This document shows positions 32,020 through 43,129 of a DNA stretch of 64,000 nucleotides, piece after piece. The notes below the pieces were generated by a model. The model ran no database searches. It was not told the origin of the DNA and saw nothing but the letters and a program-made list of their open reading frames with translations. Location of the stretch: NCBI GenBank assembly GCA_009801085.1, contig VNWV01000001.1:5208001-5272000 (forward strand), read 5' to 3'. The DNA comes from Lasiodiplodia sp. COLG20. Taxonomy: Eukaryota > Ascomycota > Dothideomycetes > Botryosphaeriales > Botryosphaeriaceae. Position numbers and translations under genes: made by a program. Position 1 is the first letter of the stretch; the number at the start of each line of letters is the position of its first letter.

Positions 32020-33700
32020 CTAGAGCTCCGCCTTACCCTTGCCTTTGTCCTTGGTACCACTACTATGTTCATCATCTTTTCGTTCCTCCGCATTCGAACC
32101 AGAGTTTTCCTGGTCATCGGCTTGTACTTCTTTCGCTTGCTCCTTTTCTGATTCAGTATCAGAAACCTCTTGGGATGGCGTCCCTTTTTCCTTGAATTTC
32201 TCCGTGCCAGACTCATCCGCCTCAGCGGGTCCAGTGTCGTCTAAACCATCCCAGCCATGGCCCCAACCATGGCTTACATCGACAGCACCCAAAGATTCGC
32301 CGCGTTGGGCGATATGGCGGATATCGCTCCAGTACTCGAGCTTGCGACATTCGTCATCGGCAGCATTCAACGCCTTTATGAGATTATCGATTTTGCGTCC
32401 TTCTGGAGAAGACTCGCGCTGGCCTCGCTCTATGTGGGCATCGCGGTGCGCCGATGCGGCTTCAAAATGTCGGAACAGTACCGAAAGTAGGTATCTCCTC
32501 GACGATTGAAAAACGAGAAGAGACATTATGGTTGGCATCTGCAGAAGATTAGGATAAGTGCTGAAAGATTATGAAGCATGGCCGTACCTGTTCAGAAAGA
32601 TAGTACAGCTCTTCGCCGCCTTCTTCAAGAAAACGACGCACAAGCACAATTTTTTCACGGTCAACTGTAGCTTTTTTCAGTCGTCTGATCAGCCTTGAAA
32701 CGTCGCTGATCTCATCCTCTTGATCAAGCACGTCTTGACTGTCGACGCGGGTCAATGAGCTCGCATGAGCTAGGCTTTCACTCGCATAGTTTGACCTCTT
32801 CTTCGGAGGATGTATGGTGAAGTATTCAGATGTGAGCATATGAGCATCGCTAAGGTGCTTGGGATCCAGCTGGCATTTGAGCGTGGAATGCTTCCGGACG
32901 CGTTTTCTTAGCCAGCGGCGTCTCCTCACGAACGAGTGAAACCATGGATGTGTGCCATGCCACGCGAAGCCATGGCGGAAGGAGAACGAGTACTGCCAAC
33001 CTTCCTCGTCGACATCATTGGACATGTCCACATACCACGACTTCCACGCCCATTCCCAGCTTGGATCAGGCACAGCAGCATTTGTGATGTTGACGGGCAC
33101 CGGCTTGAACTTGCCATCCACCCAAGGGGCGGGATCGAAGTTGAGCAGCGATTTGGCGGAGAACAAGGGTATACCGAAGAAAAACGAGCCGCGCTGGTTC
33201 TCGAAGAGCACGTCCACGACAGCATCCTCCTCCTTGGATTGCTTTATGACCTTCTTGGAGTTGACGAGCCCCTTTACGCGCTTCTTGCCGCGTTCGAGCT
33301 TGCTCTTCTTCCGCGAAATGGGGTCGTCGTCTTTGCTACTGGTGTCGGCGGTCTGGTCGATCTCCTCAGACCGTAGAGCAGACGCCTTGGAGTCGATTTG
33401 CACCAATGACGTATTTCCAGATCCATTGCCCTCGTCCACCGATTCAAATCTGTCCTGCTGCCACTTTGCGTATTTCTGGCGGGCGAGTCCCCGTTTGGCG
33501 AGGTCTTCTCGAATCGAGGCGCGGTTTAGTCGGCGGGAGGGCTTGCGCGAAACGGGGGTTTGGGTGCCGGACGAAGGTTCGCTTGGCGTCTTGTCGCCAC
33601 TATCTGACTTGGTGTGATCCACGAGTTCGATCTGATGGTCGTACTTCGCAGCTATGTCGGCGTCGTCATTGCGTGAGGATGCCAAGCCGAGGAGGGACAT
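32020..33700 (-). CDS. DysF-domain (Pex24/Mug65-type) protein
   Basis: Exons 33700-32588 and 32538-32020 (GTACGG...CAG, phase 0), 543 residues. The N-terminal 150 residues are charged, low-complexity and probably disordered. Residues about 165-280 form a dysferlin/peroxin (DysF) domain, recognisable by its tryptophan-rich arginine/aromatic pattern: NQRGSFFFG, PAPWVDG, SWEWAWKSWYVDM, WQYSFSF and a terminal WVRRRRW-like motif (here FVRRRRWLRKR). Yeast and fission-yeast relatives (Pex30 group, Spo73, Mug65) act at ER-peroxisome contacts or in forespore membrane growth. No reticulon-like membrane helices are visible, which favours the Spo73/Mug65 type over Pex30. The C-terminal tail is acidic and rich in Lys/Glu/Ser. 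The gene diverges from the CFW-type gene across 649 bases. Confidence 0.8.
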
Positions 33701-34349
33701 CGCTCATGCGCAAGCACTGCGTGGAGCAGTCTAGATGGAAAAGGAAATATAATGGAATGAAGGGAGAGAAGCCGAGGAAGAAGGATGGCGGAGCTCGCGA
33801 GGTGCGAGCATAACCCCGCGGTGGAGCTGACAGCGGAGCTGAAGTGGAAGAGAAGCTAGGGGAAAAGCATGGCGCTGGGCCAACAGCAGTCGCGATGGGT
33901 GAACAAAGATGCGATGCACGGACGAGCAATTCACTCTGGAGGATGCAGCACTTGTTCAACGCGCAATCGGGGGTTGGAAGTGGTGACGACGAAATTACCT
34001 GGCTCAAACGAGTTGGCGTGCGGCAGAAGCTTGCGACGGCGCGTGAAGGTGCGGAGAGGGAGCTAGCTTCGCGCGTCATACAGGGCCCCTGTCGTCGAAG
34101 TTTACGGCGGGCGGGCGTAAGTTTTCCTCAAAGCGGCAGCGACTAAGCCGAAACCAGCCACAGGCTTTCGAAGACGGGGTAGCCAGTGAAGCGCGGCAGC
34201 ATATACGTCATTGCCAGCCAGCTTGCGGCATGGGATAACACCACCGCACTCCTCGTGTCCTTTCGTCGCGCACAAAGCTGACGATCCACTCATATCGCCC
34301 CAATTACACAGGTCTCAACCCGCGAATTTTCTGTTCAACTCTTGCGACA
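33701..34349. other. Shared divergent promoter region
   Basis: Lies between the DysF gene (minus) and the CFW-hypersensitive-type gene (plus), so both promoters must be here. No TATA element close to either start is obvious. Confidence 0.5.
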
Positions 34350-34886
34350 ATGGCTGCTCGTGGTGGTGGTTCGCGCATCGGTCTTTCTGTCGGCCTAGGC
34401 GTCGCCGGCGGTATTGGATACTACCTGTATCAGGCCGGCGGTGACCCCAAGCTGGCCGAGCGGGAGTTTGAGCGTACCTTTCACCTATCTGTGCTTCGGC
34501 TTGTGACCCCAGCTAACACTCGGCAGATGATGCCTCGCGCCTGTCTTCCAAGATCAAGGGCGACCTCCCCGGGAAGGAAAAGGAAGCGAAGACCAGCGCA
34601 AAGGTGTTGGGCGAGGAGGCAGGCGAGGCGATCGATAAGACGGTCAGTAGTTACGACAGGTGGGTTGCGACAGTCGGTTGACCTCTCGCAGATCGCTGAA
34701 GCGAAGGCCACTACGAGCAAGATCGACGAGAAGCTCGAGGCGTACCGCGCCCAGGCCGACAAGAAGATTGGAGAGGTGTCTTCGCAGACGGCCAAGGACC
34801 TGCACTCGGCGGTGGACAAATTCGACAAGACGGTCGAGGACAAGACAGCCCAGTCGAAGAGCTGGCTCTCAGGATGGTTCAAATGA
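34350..34886 (+). CDS. Small calcofluor-white-hypersensitive-type protein
   Basis: Exons 34350-34473, 34527-34642 and 34692-34886, 144 residues. The N-terminus is a glycine-rich hydrophobic helix (IGLSVGLGVAGGIGYYLYQAGGDP) beginning at residue 10, followed by a charged helical body rich in Lys, Glu and Ala with several predicted amphipathic repeats (TAKDLHSAVDKF, TVEDKTAQ). The C-terminus ends SWLSGWFK. Proteins with this layout in other moulds are annotated as calcofluor white hypersensitive proteins, implying a link to cell-wall integrity. The single N-terminal helix and amphipathic tail resemble LEA-like or mitochondrial membrane-shaping proteins. The mechanism is unknown. All three junctions preserve frame. 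Confidence 0.72.
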   Translation: MAARGGGSRIGLSVGLGVAGGIGYYLYQAGGDPKLAEREFERTFHLSVLRLVTPANTRQMMPRACLPRSRATSPGRKRKRRPAQRCWARRQARRSIRRSVVTTGGLRQSVDLSQIAEAKATTSKIDEKLEAYRAQADKKIGEVSSQTAKDLHSAVDKFDKTVEDKTAQSKSWLSGWFK

Positions 34887-35674
34887 GCGATGACATCACG
34901 GCACGAGTAATGGCTAATGAGGGCGTCGGACGAGGTAATGGGGATTCTGTAGTGCATCCGTAATCTAACTCTCTTCTTTTTGCCCGGCTGTTTCACGCGC
35001 TTCTGGGGAGACGGTTGCCAAGGACCTGCCCGTTTCGATGTTGCGTCTGGCCAGGCACAGCACACGGAAGACGCCGATTGGCGGTGCTACGCAAAGCACT
35101 ATAGCATGCATGGAAAGTGATTGCCACTCACCCAAGTGCAGCGGAGGGATCGGCCGGCGTCGCGGCTGCTGAAATCCGCGTATCCCTTGCACGACTCCGG
35201 CGCATGGATGAAGTCGAGAAGGTCGATTTTGCCGTGAAACATGGGTGGATGAACAGATGGGTACCGCGATGCCACGCCCGCAGTAATCCTGGAAAAGTGC
35301 GGAGGTGGGTGCACGCGCAATCAAACCTCCGTGTCGTCCAATCCCTGCGCCGTGCTTCCTTTAAAGGCTGCTCGATGGGTCTGCTCTCTGATCGGCTTAC
35401 TGCTAACCGCAACCATCCGTATTCACGCTCCTTTGTTCGCAAAAACCCCGGTGCATCGCATGTGCCATGTTGCTGTCACCTCACCTTGAGTCCAGCCACC
35501 ACTAAGTGCTTTACTCCGCTCTTTCCTATCTCGGCTGCCGCCACCTGAACACCCACCACTGTGACCAACCTCCGTCAGCATAAAGTCCTGCACCGACTTC
35601 ATTCGTTCTCTGCTCGCCCACCGTCTCCTCCTTCGACTATATCTCTTCCTATTTTGCAGTCGTCGCCCGCCAAC
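34887..35674. other. Intergenic spacer
   Basis: 3' region of the CFW-type gene and promoter of the GH71 gene. The last 150 bases are pyrimidine-rich, as in highly expressed fungal promoters. Nothing else is seen. Confidence 0.5.
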
Positions 35675-37375
35675 ATGAAGTTCACCGCTCTTCTTGCGCT
35701 GCTCATTGGCGCCTTCACCCAGCTTTCCTCCGCATCCTTGGTCACTGCCAGCTTTGAGGTAATGAAGCTTCTTCATGAAAAAGACATGAGCAAACGCTGA
35801 GCCATTGTAGCTTCTCTTCGCAGAGACCTACACGGTCGACACCTGGAAGGCCGATATCGCCTCAGCTAAGGCGGCAGGAATTGACGGATTCAGTGAGCCG
35901 AGACCATTCTGTCTTACCGCCAAAATAGCACGCTAACACCCTGCTTTCCAGCTCTGGTTGCCGTTCCGCCTAACTGCCAAACCCAGGACCTCAGCTGGCA
36001 GACGGCCAAGATCAAGGATGCCTACACGGCTGCAGTCTCTCTCAATTTCTCACTCATTCCCGCCTTCGACATGAGCTACCATTTCCGCACCGACAACTGC
36101 CCTACCGGAAATGCCTGGAACATGACCTACCAATCCACCCTCATCTCCGACGCCAGCAAGCAGTTTCCTACCTACCATTGGAACGACGCTGTCCTGGTAA
36201 CCACGCACGGTGGCAGCTTGTATGGCGACGACTACTTCTCTCAAATGAAATCACTTCTCGAACGCCAAGGCATTAACGTCAGCATTGCTCCTTACATTGA
36301 GACCTATGTCGAAGCAGCCCATGAGCACGGTGACCCCGAGAAGCAGGCTCAGTACGCCTATTCTGACTACCCATCCATCGATGGCTTCTACAATGGTAAG
36401 AGCTAGCACCGCATGTATTCTGGAGCTCTGCTCACCCATAAAACAGCAATGGCCTGGCCCCTGAACGTTCGCGAGAATCTCACCTGTGATGTCGACATTG
36501 CATTGAAGGATGGCCTGAAGAATGCGGGAAGGAAAGGTCCTTACATTACGGGTAAGTCTGTCCATTACTGCCTGCATATTCACCACGTTTGACCGGTGTC
36601 TGTAGCTGTGTCACCTTGGTACTACAAGAATCTCGACACCAACAACCCCGCCGACAGTCTCGTCCAGTACAGTGACACTCTCTGGTACGACCGTTGGCGC
36701 AGCGTCATTGCCAACGCTAAACCTGACATTATCAACATCGAAAGCTGGAACAGCTGGGACAGCTCTACCTACCTGCGCGATGTGCCGGAGCAGAACGGCA
36801 CTGCCCCTGGCTGTGTCGACCTTGGTGACCCCGGAAATTATGTCTACGGGATGAACCACACGTCCTGGCAAACCATGGGAAAGCACTACGCAGAGTACTA
36901 CAAGTCCGGAACTGAGCCTGAGATCAAGGACAACAGTCTCATTTACTGGTACCGAGTGCACCGTAAGGATGCTGAGTGCCGAGGAGGTCAGGCGGCGGCG
37001 ACAGGATCCGTGCAGAACTCTAAATTCCCCAATGACTCGGTTTTCATCTGGGCAGCGGTCCGCGCTCATGTCGAGATCGAGGTGTTCTTTGGAAACTCGC
37101 CGAAGTCTCAAGACATGCGTCCTGGCTCGCCCAAGGTGACTTTCAGCACAGTCAATCAGACCGGCCCTCAGCTTCTCGAGCTGCCATTCCCTGATGATTT
37201 CCCCTCGAACGACACCGATGTCCTCTACCCACATGTCATGGTCTATGGTGCCAGCGTTCACCGCATCGCGTACTCCAAGTATGACAGCGTGCCTATCACG
37301 GCAGATTGTGCGTGGACGAACTTCAATCCGGTAGTCCAAAGTCTCGGACCGGATTTCAATCAGATAATCGGTTAG
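35675..37375 (+). CDS. Secreted glycoside hydrolase family 71 (alpha-1,3-glucanase, mutanase)
   Basis: Exons 35675-35758, 35811-35892, 35952-36395, 36447-36551 and 36606-37375, 494 residues. Residues 1-20 are a signal peptide. The start of the catalytic barrel has the GH71-typical stretch TWKADIASAKAAGIDGF, followed by FDMSYHF and the WPLN and VSPWYYKNL segments. INIESWNSWDSSTYL carries acidic residues in the region expected for catalysis. Several N-x-S/T sites fit a secreted protein. The family cleaves alpha-1,3-glucan of fungal walls, acting in wall remodelling, spore release, autolysis or attack on other fungi. I see no carbohydrate-binding module at the C-terminus, which ends shortly after the catalytic domain, so this is a single-domain form. 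Confidence 0.88.
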
Positions 37376-38512
37376 TCCAGGGCGTTGTTTTCCTTAAGGG
37401 TGGCGTTTCTGGGACAAAAATTGCATGAATGAACGACAGTCATAGTCACGACTTAAAACCGAGAAGTAAAATGGAGACAAACAACTAAAAGTAGGAGAGA
37501 ATAATATTATTTCAAGCATTACAATTTTCTTCTCTGCGGAATTCGAGTGCGCACGGTACGAGTGCATGCTAGAAGAACTGCTGGCGTGACACAGCGCGAG
37601 GCTGATATATAGGCTCGTCAAGTTTGCATCAAAACACCCGATCTGCACTGCAGGGCTCATTCAATTTCATCGGAGATGTTTATTCAAAGGATTTGTAGGA
37701 AGCTCGGCCATTGGACGCGATCAAGGATAGGCCTGGACGAGATTGAAACCCAGGAAGCGTGAGGGGACGGGAGGCAGGTGCCAATGAGATCAGGCTGACG
37801 ACACGTAAGCTCGACGGGCGAAACGCCTTGAGGCTTCCTACATGATGGATTGTTTCACGGCTGCAGCAAGCCATCCAGTCGAAAGGTTACTTTGCTTTCA
37901 GTCAAATTGGGCGTGCTGCAGGATTGAGTCGTGTGATACGCGCTGTAGGCTATGCATGGCGGAATGGCGGCCAACGAAGCCGCGGCGATGGGGGGCAGCC
38001 GCAATATACGCACGCTGAAATGATGCAGGTCGAGTGTTGGGGGCTGCGAGTGCTGCATGCAGCCGAAGGTGGATGGGGCGAGCTGGTGGTGCGTCGCGCG
38101 AGAGGCAGATCTCCGCAGTTCCTATGGCAACGCTGAAAGTTCAGCTCCACATGGAGAGAATAACACAGTAAAAAGTGCGCGATATAAAGAAGTGATGAAA
38201 GGATAGCAAATGTTGATGTGCGGAGGCCAGCTTTTCATATCGAAATCCCTGCATCCCCGGTTGGTGGCGGGCACCGTCACTGCACTTACACTTCCTAGCC
38301 GGGCCTAGCGGACCCTCCTGCAGACGCGATTTTTCGCGTGGCCGTCGCGTGTCGAGCGCAAGCGCGTCATCTCTGCTACTGCCGACCCGCCTCCATCTCT
38401 TAGGTTCCCCACTGACAACAACCCCGTCCATTCTACTCCGAGCCGCATTCGCATTCAAATTCCTACCAAACCGCATTGACATTCCACCGCCATATTTCAA
38501 CCACGATTAAAC
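37376..38512. other. Intergenic region
   Basis: 1.1 kb between two plus-strand genes: AT-rich 3' region of GH71 followed by the Cdt1 promoter. No supported gene. Confidence 0.5.
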
Positions 38513-40171
38513 ATGCCTCTTACCAAGCGTGTGCGGCCGGCCTCGCATCCCACCGCGGACCCTGTAAACAAACGAACAACTCGATCGCAGTCTGACATCC
38601 AGGCCTTCGCACGCGTTTCTAAGCCCGGAGCATCGCCGGCCGACTCTAAGAAGAGGAAAGCTTCAACCCAGGAGGCCGAGGAGGATGTTGCGACACCAAA
38701 GCTTGCATCGTGCAAGAAGCTGCGCCGTCCGCGTGCTGCACAGCGACCCATCTCCGAGGCGCTGACCGATACACCTACCAAGGGCGCAAGAACACTGCTC
38801 GCGGACCTGGACCTCTCTACACCCGTCAAACCGCTCAAGCTCGAATCAGTCTCCGACTCGACTCCCTCCGTTGTCGAAACGCCTCTGACAAGCCCCTGCT
38901 CGTCCAGCGCCCCAAGCTTCCGCGACGAGAAGTCCACCGAAGACCTGCCGCAAAATATTCAAGATCTTATTTCTCTGAATTCATCATTTCTCTCCGCACT
39001 ATCCCTACACTACGCGCATAATGGCACCTCGTCGCCAGTGGACCTCTATACCCTTGCACCATCCATTACCAAGGTCTGGAGGAAACGCAAGGTCACAGTG
39101 GATGATGTTAGGCGGACTCTGGGCGTGATGCAGAGCAGTCTCTCAACTGACCGGCCAGCGCCAGTTCTCAAGGCCCGCACATTCCATCTATCCGACTATG
39201 GCCGCGGTAAGATCTGCCTTGAGCAGCAAGAGAGCAAGAAGCAGCGCGCAAAGCGCACCAACAGCGTGATCCCACAACTAATTGACGAGAAGGCCTTGAA
39301 TGCTTTGTTCGAGCGTGAGCTTAACACGCGCTGGGTGGAGTATCGCTGCAAGATTTCACCAAACTCGAAGAGTCCGTCATCCGTGTCATACTTCATCAGC
39401 CAGCTTCCCCTTGCCGAGATCACGGAGTGCGCCTCGCTGGCCAAGGTTGCGCCCCTTTTCGCCAAAGGTCAACGGCGTCTTGAGGATCTCAAGGCCGGCG
39501 CCATGCATTCTCGGGGTGGTAGCAATTGCTTCAATGGTTCCGTGGATCCTGCCAGCTCGGAACTCGAGCACGCTCGTCCTGCAGCCACCAGATCTCTCTC
39601 AAGCAAAGCTAGCAAAGCTGCCATCTCCGGCCACAAGAAGTCCGCTTCCACATCCACCGCTGCCAGCTCTAGCACCACCTCCTCTGCCTCGGATGACGCC
39701 AAGTCTACCCGTTCCTCATCTTCCACAGCGCCTTTAGTTGCTCCAGCCCCAGCACCTTCCCGTGCCACCTCTCTCCTCGACCGCATCCTTGCCAAGCAAG
39801 CTGCCGCCGCAGCCGCACCGGCTGGCCCAACGCCCGAGGCACGCGCCCGCAAAGCAGCACTGCAGCGTTGCGAAGACGTGCTCGCGACACTCAGCTTGTT
39901 GGCCACGACGGCTGGCTCGTCGCCTGCGTCTTCCCGCGTCTCATTTCCCTTTCCGCGACTGGTGCGCGACATTCAGACCAGCTCCCGTAGCCCTATCGGG
40001 CCCGAAGAAGTCAAGAAAGTCGTTGAGGTCCTGGCTTCCGACATTGTGCCTGGATACGTGAGCCTGATGAAGATGGGGACGCTGGAGGCAGTCGTGGTGA
40101 ACAAGAATCAGGCCGTTGGTAACGCAGAGGTGAGGAGGAGATTAGTCGCAGCGGGCGCGGAAGATTTGTAG
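38513..40171 (+). CDS. cdt1: DNA replication licensing factor Cdt1
   Basis: Intronless, 552 residues. The N-terminus is basic and disordered (KRVRPASHP, VNKRTTRSQS), with a proline/threonine-rich region of possible CDK sites. The central part (about residues 140-285) is the geminin/Mcm-binding Cdt1 fold, recognisable by LPQNIQDLISLNSSFLSALS, TLAPSITKVWRKRKVTVDDV and the following winged-helix strands. A serine/alanine-rich linker leads to the C-terminal winged helix (about 445-552), with LPFPRLVRDI-like FPFPRLVRDI and EEVKKVVEVLASDIVPGYVS, which loads Mcm2-7. The protein acts in the nucleus at origins during G1. Low sequence conservation is normal for this family; assignment rests on both domains in the right order. 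Confidence 0.82.
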   Translation: MPLTKRVRPASHPTADPVNKRTTRSQSDIQAFARVSKPGASPADSKKRKASTQEAEEDVATPKLASCKKLRRPRAAQRPISEALTDTPTKGARTLLADLDLSTPVKPLKLESVSDSTPSVVETPLTSPCSSSAPSFRDEKSTEDLPQNIQDLISLNSSFLSALSLHYAHNGTSSPVDLYTLAPSITKVWRKRKVTVDDVRRTLGVMQSSLSTDRPAPVLKARTFHLSDYGRGKICLEQQESKKQRAKRTNSVIPQLIDEKALNALFERELNTRWVEYRCKISPNSKSPSSVSYFISQLPLAEITECASLAKVAPLFAKGQRRLEDLKAGAMHSRGGSNCFNGSVDPASSELEHARPAATRSLSSKASKAAISGHKKSASTSTAASSSTTSSASDDAKSTRSSSSTAPLVAPAPAPSRATSLLDRILAKQAAAAAAPAGPTPEARARKAALQRCEDVLATLSLLATTAGSSPASSRVSFPFPRLVRDIQTSSRSPIGPEEVKKVVEVLASDIVPGYVSLMKMGTLEAVVVNKNQAVGNAEVRRRLVAAGAEDL

Positions 40172-40850
40172 AGGGCGGGACTGGATCTGATGTCGCCCTT
40201 TGGTTACGAAGTCTTATTGCATATAAAAGGAGCAGCCGGAGTATTCATCGCGATGTATACCCGTTTGATGGTGTTTATTTATCTCAGGGCCTAAAATGTT
40301 TACGGTAGCATGAAATTTCACAGCGTTCGAACATCAAGCATTCGTCATATCTTCAGCAAAATATGAGAGCATTTGGACATCAAAAGACGCCTGTATATTG
40401 CATGTGCCAACCTTCCTTTTCAACTAACCCGCATTGGGCTGTTTCATGTCACATGGAAATGTCACTCGAAGATACCTTGCAGAGAGGCCAACAATAGACG
40501 AAGCAGCCGACCTGCTCTTTTGGAACAGACTATTTCTCGTATTCCGGCACGGGCTCTTTGGATCCCCGTTCATGAGAAGAGCATGGAGAAGAAAATTCAG
40601 ATCTCGCTTGATAGACACATTTTCGAGTCGATGCTTGAGCCGCTGGATCTTGAGCGGGATTCAGTCATAGACATGTAGGAATATTGCCTGTTTATAGATC
40701 TGTGGGTACAGAGAGACTGCAAAAATGCTGCTGCACAGACGCTTTGTAATTGATTTGTGCGGGTAGGAGGGCAGATTGTCGGAGAAGAGCGCGTCAGCCG
40801 ATGCAAGCCGGCAGCAGTCGACGCACGCGAGCGCAACACCAGGCCCCAAG
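40172..40850. other. Intergenic spacer
   Basis: 3' region of cdt1 and promoter of the dipeptidase gene. A plus-strand frame at 40373-40678 has no domain or codon-bias support. Confidence 0.5.
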
Positions 40851-42515
40851 ATGCAGCTGCCCCGCCTGGCCATTCGACTCCCCCACCATCGCCCGCTCAG
40901 CCTCCTTCTCTCTTCACGCACCCTCTCCTCTGCCAGCTGTCTGTCCCGAAGGACCTTCAGCTATACGTCGCCCGTTCGCAACTCCAAGCCCGTCTGGCCA
41001 TATCTCTACAGTCCATACAACAGCATGACTGCGCAACTGGATCCCTACTTCAAGCAGGTCGACACCCTGTCCGACCACTTCATCGACCGTCTGCGCAAGG
41101 CCGTGGCCATCCCCTCCGTCTCGGCCGACGATGAGCGCAGGCCCGATGTCGTCAAGGTGTGCCCCGCCACCGAGCTACCCCGCCATGCCAACACCCTGCT
41201 CACACAAGTGTAGATGGGCGAGTTCCTCGCCAGCGAGCTCAAGAACCTCGGCGCCGAAGTCCAACTCAGGCCTCTGGGCAAGCAGCCGCACAAGGAGCAC
41301 CTCGATCTGCCCCCCGTCGTCATCGCCCGCTACGGCAACGACAAGAACAAGCGCACCATCCTCGTCTATGGCCACTACGATGTGCAGCCCGCCCTGAAGG
41401 AGGACGGCTGGGCCACTGAGCCCTTCAACCTCACCATCGACGACAAGGGCCGCATGTATGGCCGTGGCGCCACCGATGACAAGGGTCCCGTGCTGGGCTG
41501 GTTGAACGCCATCGAGGCGCACCAGAAGTCTGGCGTTGACTTCCCCGTCAACCTGCTCATGTGCTTCGAGGGTATGGAGGAGTACGGCAGCGAGGGTCTC
41601 GACGACTTCATCTTCGCTGAGGCTAAGAAGTTCTTCGCTGACGCCGATGCCGTCTGCATTTCGGACAACTACTGGCTCGGCACCGAGAAGCCCTGCCTGA
41701 CCTACGGCCTGCGCGGCTGCAACTACTACAGCATTGAGATCTCCGGCCCCGGCCAGGACCTGCACAGCGGTGTCTTCGGCGGTACCGCCCACGAGCCGAT
41801 GACCGACCTCGTCCGCGTCATGGGCTCCCTCGTCGACCCCTCGGGCAAGATCCTGATCGACGGCCTGGACAAGCTCGTTGCGCCTCTGACCGAGGAGGAG
41901 AAGTCGCTGTACGGCGACATTGCCTTCACCATGGATAACCTGTACGAGTCGCTCGGCAGCAAGACCGGCCTCTTCGACGACAAGGAGCGCACGCTGATGG
42001 GTCGCTGGCGCTTCCCCTCGCTCTCGCTGCACGGCATCGAGGGCGCCTTCAGCGCCCCCGGCGCCAAAACCGTCATCCCCGCCAAGGTCATCGGCAAGTT
42101 CTCGATCCGCACCGTCCCCGACATGGAGATCCCCGCGGTCAACAAGCTCGTCGAGGCCCACGTCAACAAGGTCTTCGCCAGCCTCGGCAGCAAGAACACG
42201 TGCAAGCTGATCGAGCAGCACTCGGGCAAGTGGTGGGTCGCCTCGCCCAAGCACTGGAACTTCACCGCCGCCGCAAAGGCCGTCGAGCGTGTCTGGAACG
42301 TCAAGCCCGACCTTACCCGCGAGGGTGGCAGCATCCCCGTCACTCTTACCTTCGAGCAGGCCACCGGCAAGAACGTCCTCCTGCTGCCCATGGGTAGCTC
42401 GACCGACGCCGCCCACAGCATCAACGAGAAGCTGGACAAGAGGAATTATATCGAGGGTATCAAGCTCTTGGGTGCTTACTTGCACTACGTTGCTGAGGAG
42501 CCGATGAACGCATAG
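40851..42515 (+). CDS. DUG1: Cys-Gly metallodipeptidase (M20), glutathione degradation; possible dual targeting
   Basis: Exons 40851-41156 and 41214-42515 (GTGTGC...TAG, phase 0), 535 residues. The M20 dizinc core is complete: VYGHYDVQPA (His and Asp), GRGATDDKGP, MCFEGMEEYGSEG (catalytic Glu pair), ISDNYW and the dimerisation-domain GGTAHEP. Yeast Dug1 hydrolyses Cys-Gly from glutathione and other dipeptides; the sequence follows it along the full length. The first 58 residues, however, look like a mitochondrial presequence: rich in Arg and Ser, no acids, RTLSSASCLSRRTFSYTS. A second in-frame ATG at 41025 (MTAQLDPYF) matches the normal cytosolic start and would give 477 residues. Both forms could be made by alternative transcription or leaky scanning. 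High GC at third positions suggests strong expression. Confidence 0.92.
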
Positions 42516-43129
42516 TTATTCCAAACGAAAGGGATTGGGCCAAAAAAGGCTGCGGAACTCTCAATGGAGTCTGAGCCAATGATCTGGATTAGGATACGGT
42601 AGTTATGTATCAATGAAGATTGAATGAAATTATGTGAAAAAGCCAGCCTCGTAAAAGTGTCTGAGTGTTGATTGAGTCTTATCTTTGGATTTTTCTTTTT
42701 GAAATACACATATCCTACAGACTCCCTATTTTTACCCATCCAGCGAAAAAGTCATTTGATATACGAAACATCTGAGGACGAGAGCGCCTCTCCGCTCCCA
42801 CCCGCAGCTCATAGCCGTCAGCAGAACACCTTGTCAAGTGCTTGATTCTGTGCAGCTGCCGATCCGCCTCTTATCGATCACTCCAATCACTCAGCCATTG
42901 TCTTTGGAGGGTAGCCAATGCCTCTGGCTCAGATGCGTGGAAACCGTGGTATGTCTCATCGTGACGTCCCATCCGTGTCGGCCCACACATCCATCCATCC
43001 ATCATTTCCTGAGCCTCCCCACCCGTCCTACCTCGCACCTTCCACCGCCATCCGTTTTATACAGCTCGCATCTATTATAATAATCGTCTCAAAAGCAGAA
43101 CCAAAGGACGGTTCTTCGGCGGACCCGCT
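42516..43129. other. Intergenic spacer between convergent genes
   Basis: 3' regions of DUG1 (plus) and mL58 (minus). It contains short CATC repeats near 42985-43005. No gene seen. Confidence 0.5.

Noticed and set aside
41175..42485. 436-residue minus-strand open frame
   Set aside because: Antisense of the high-GC Dug1 exon; repetitive V/L/G/D-rich shadow with no fold signature.
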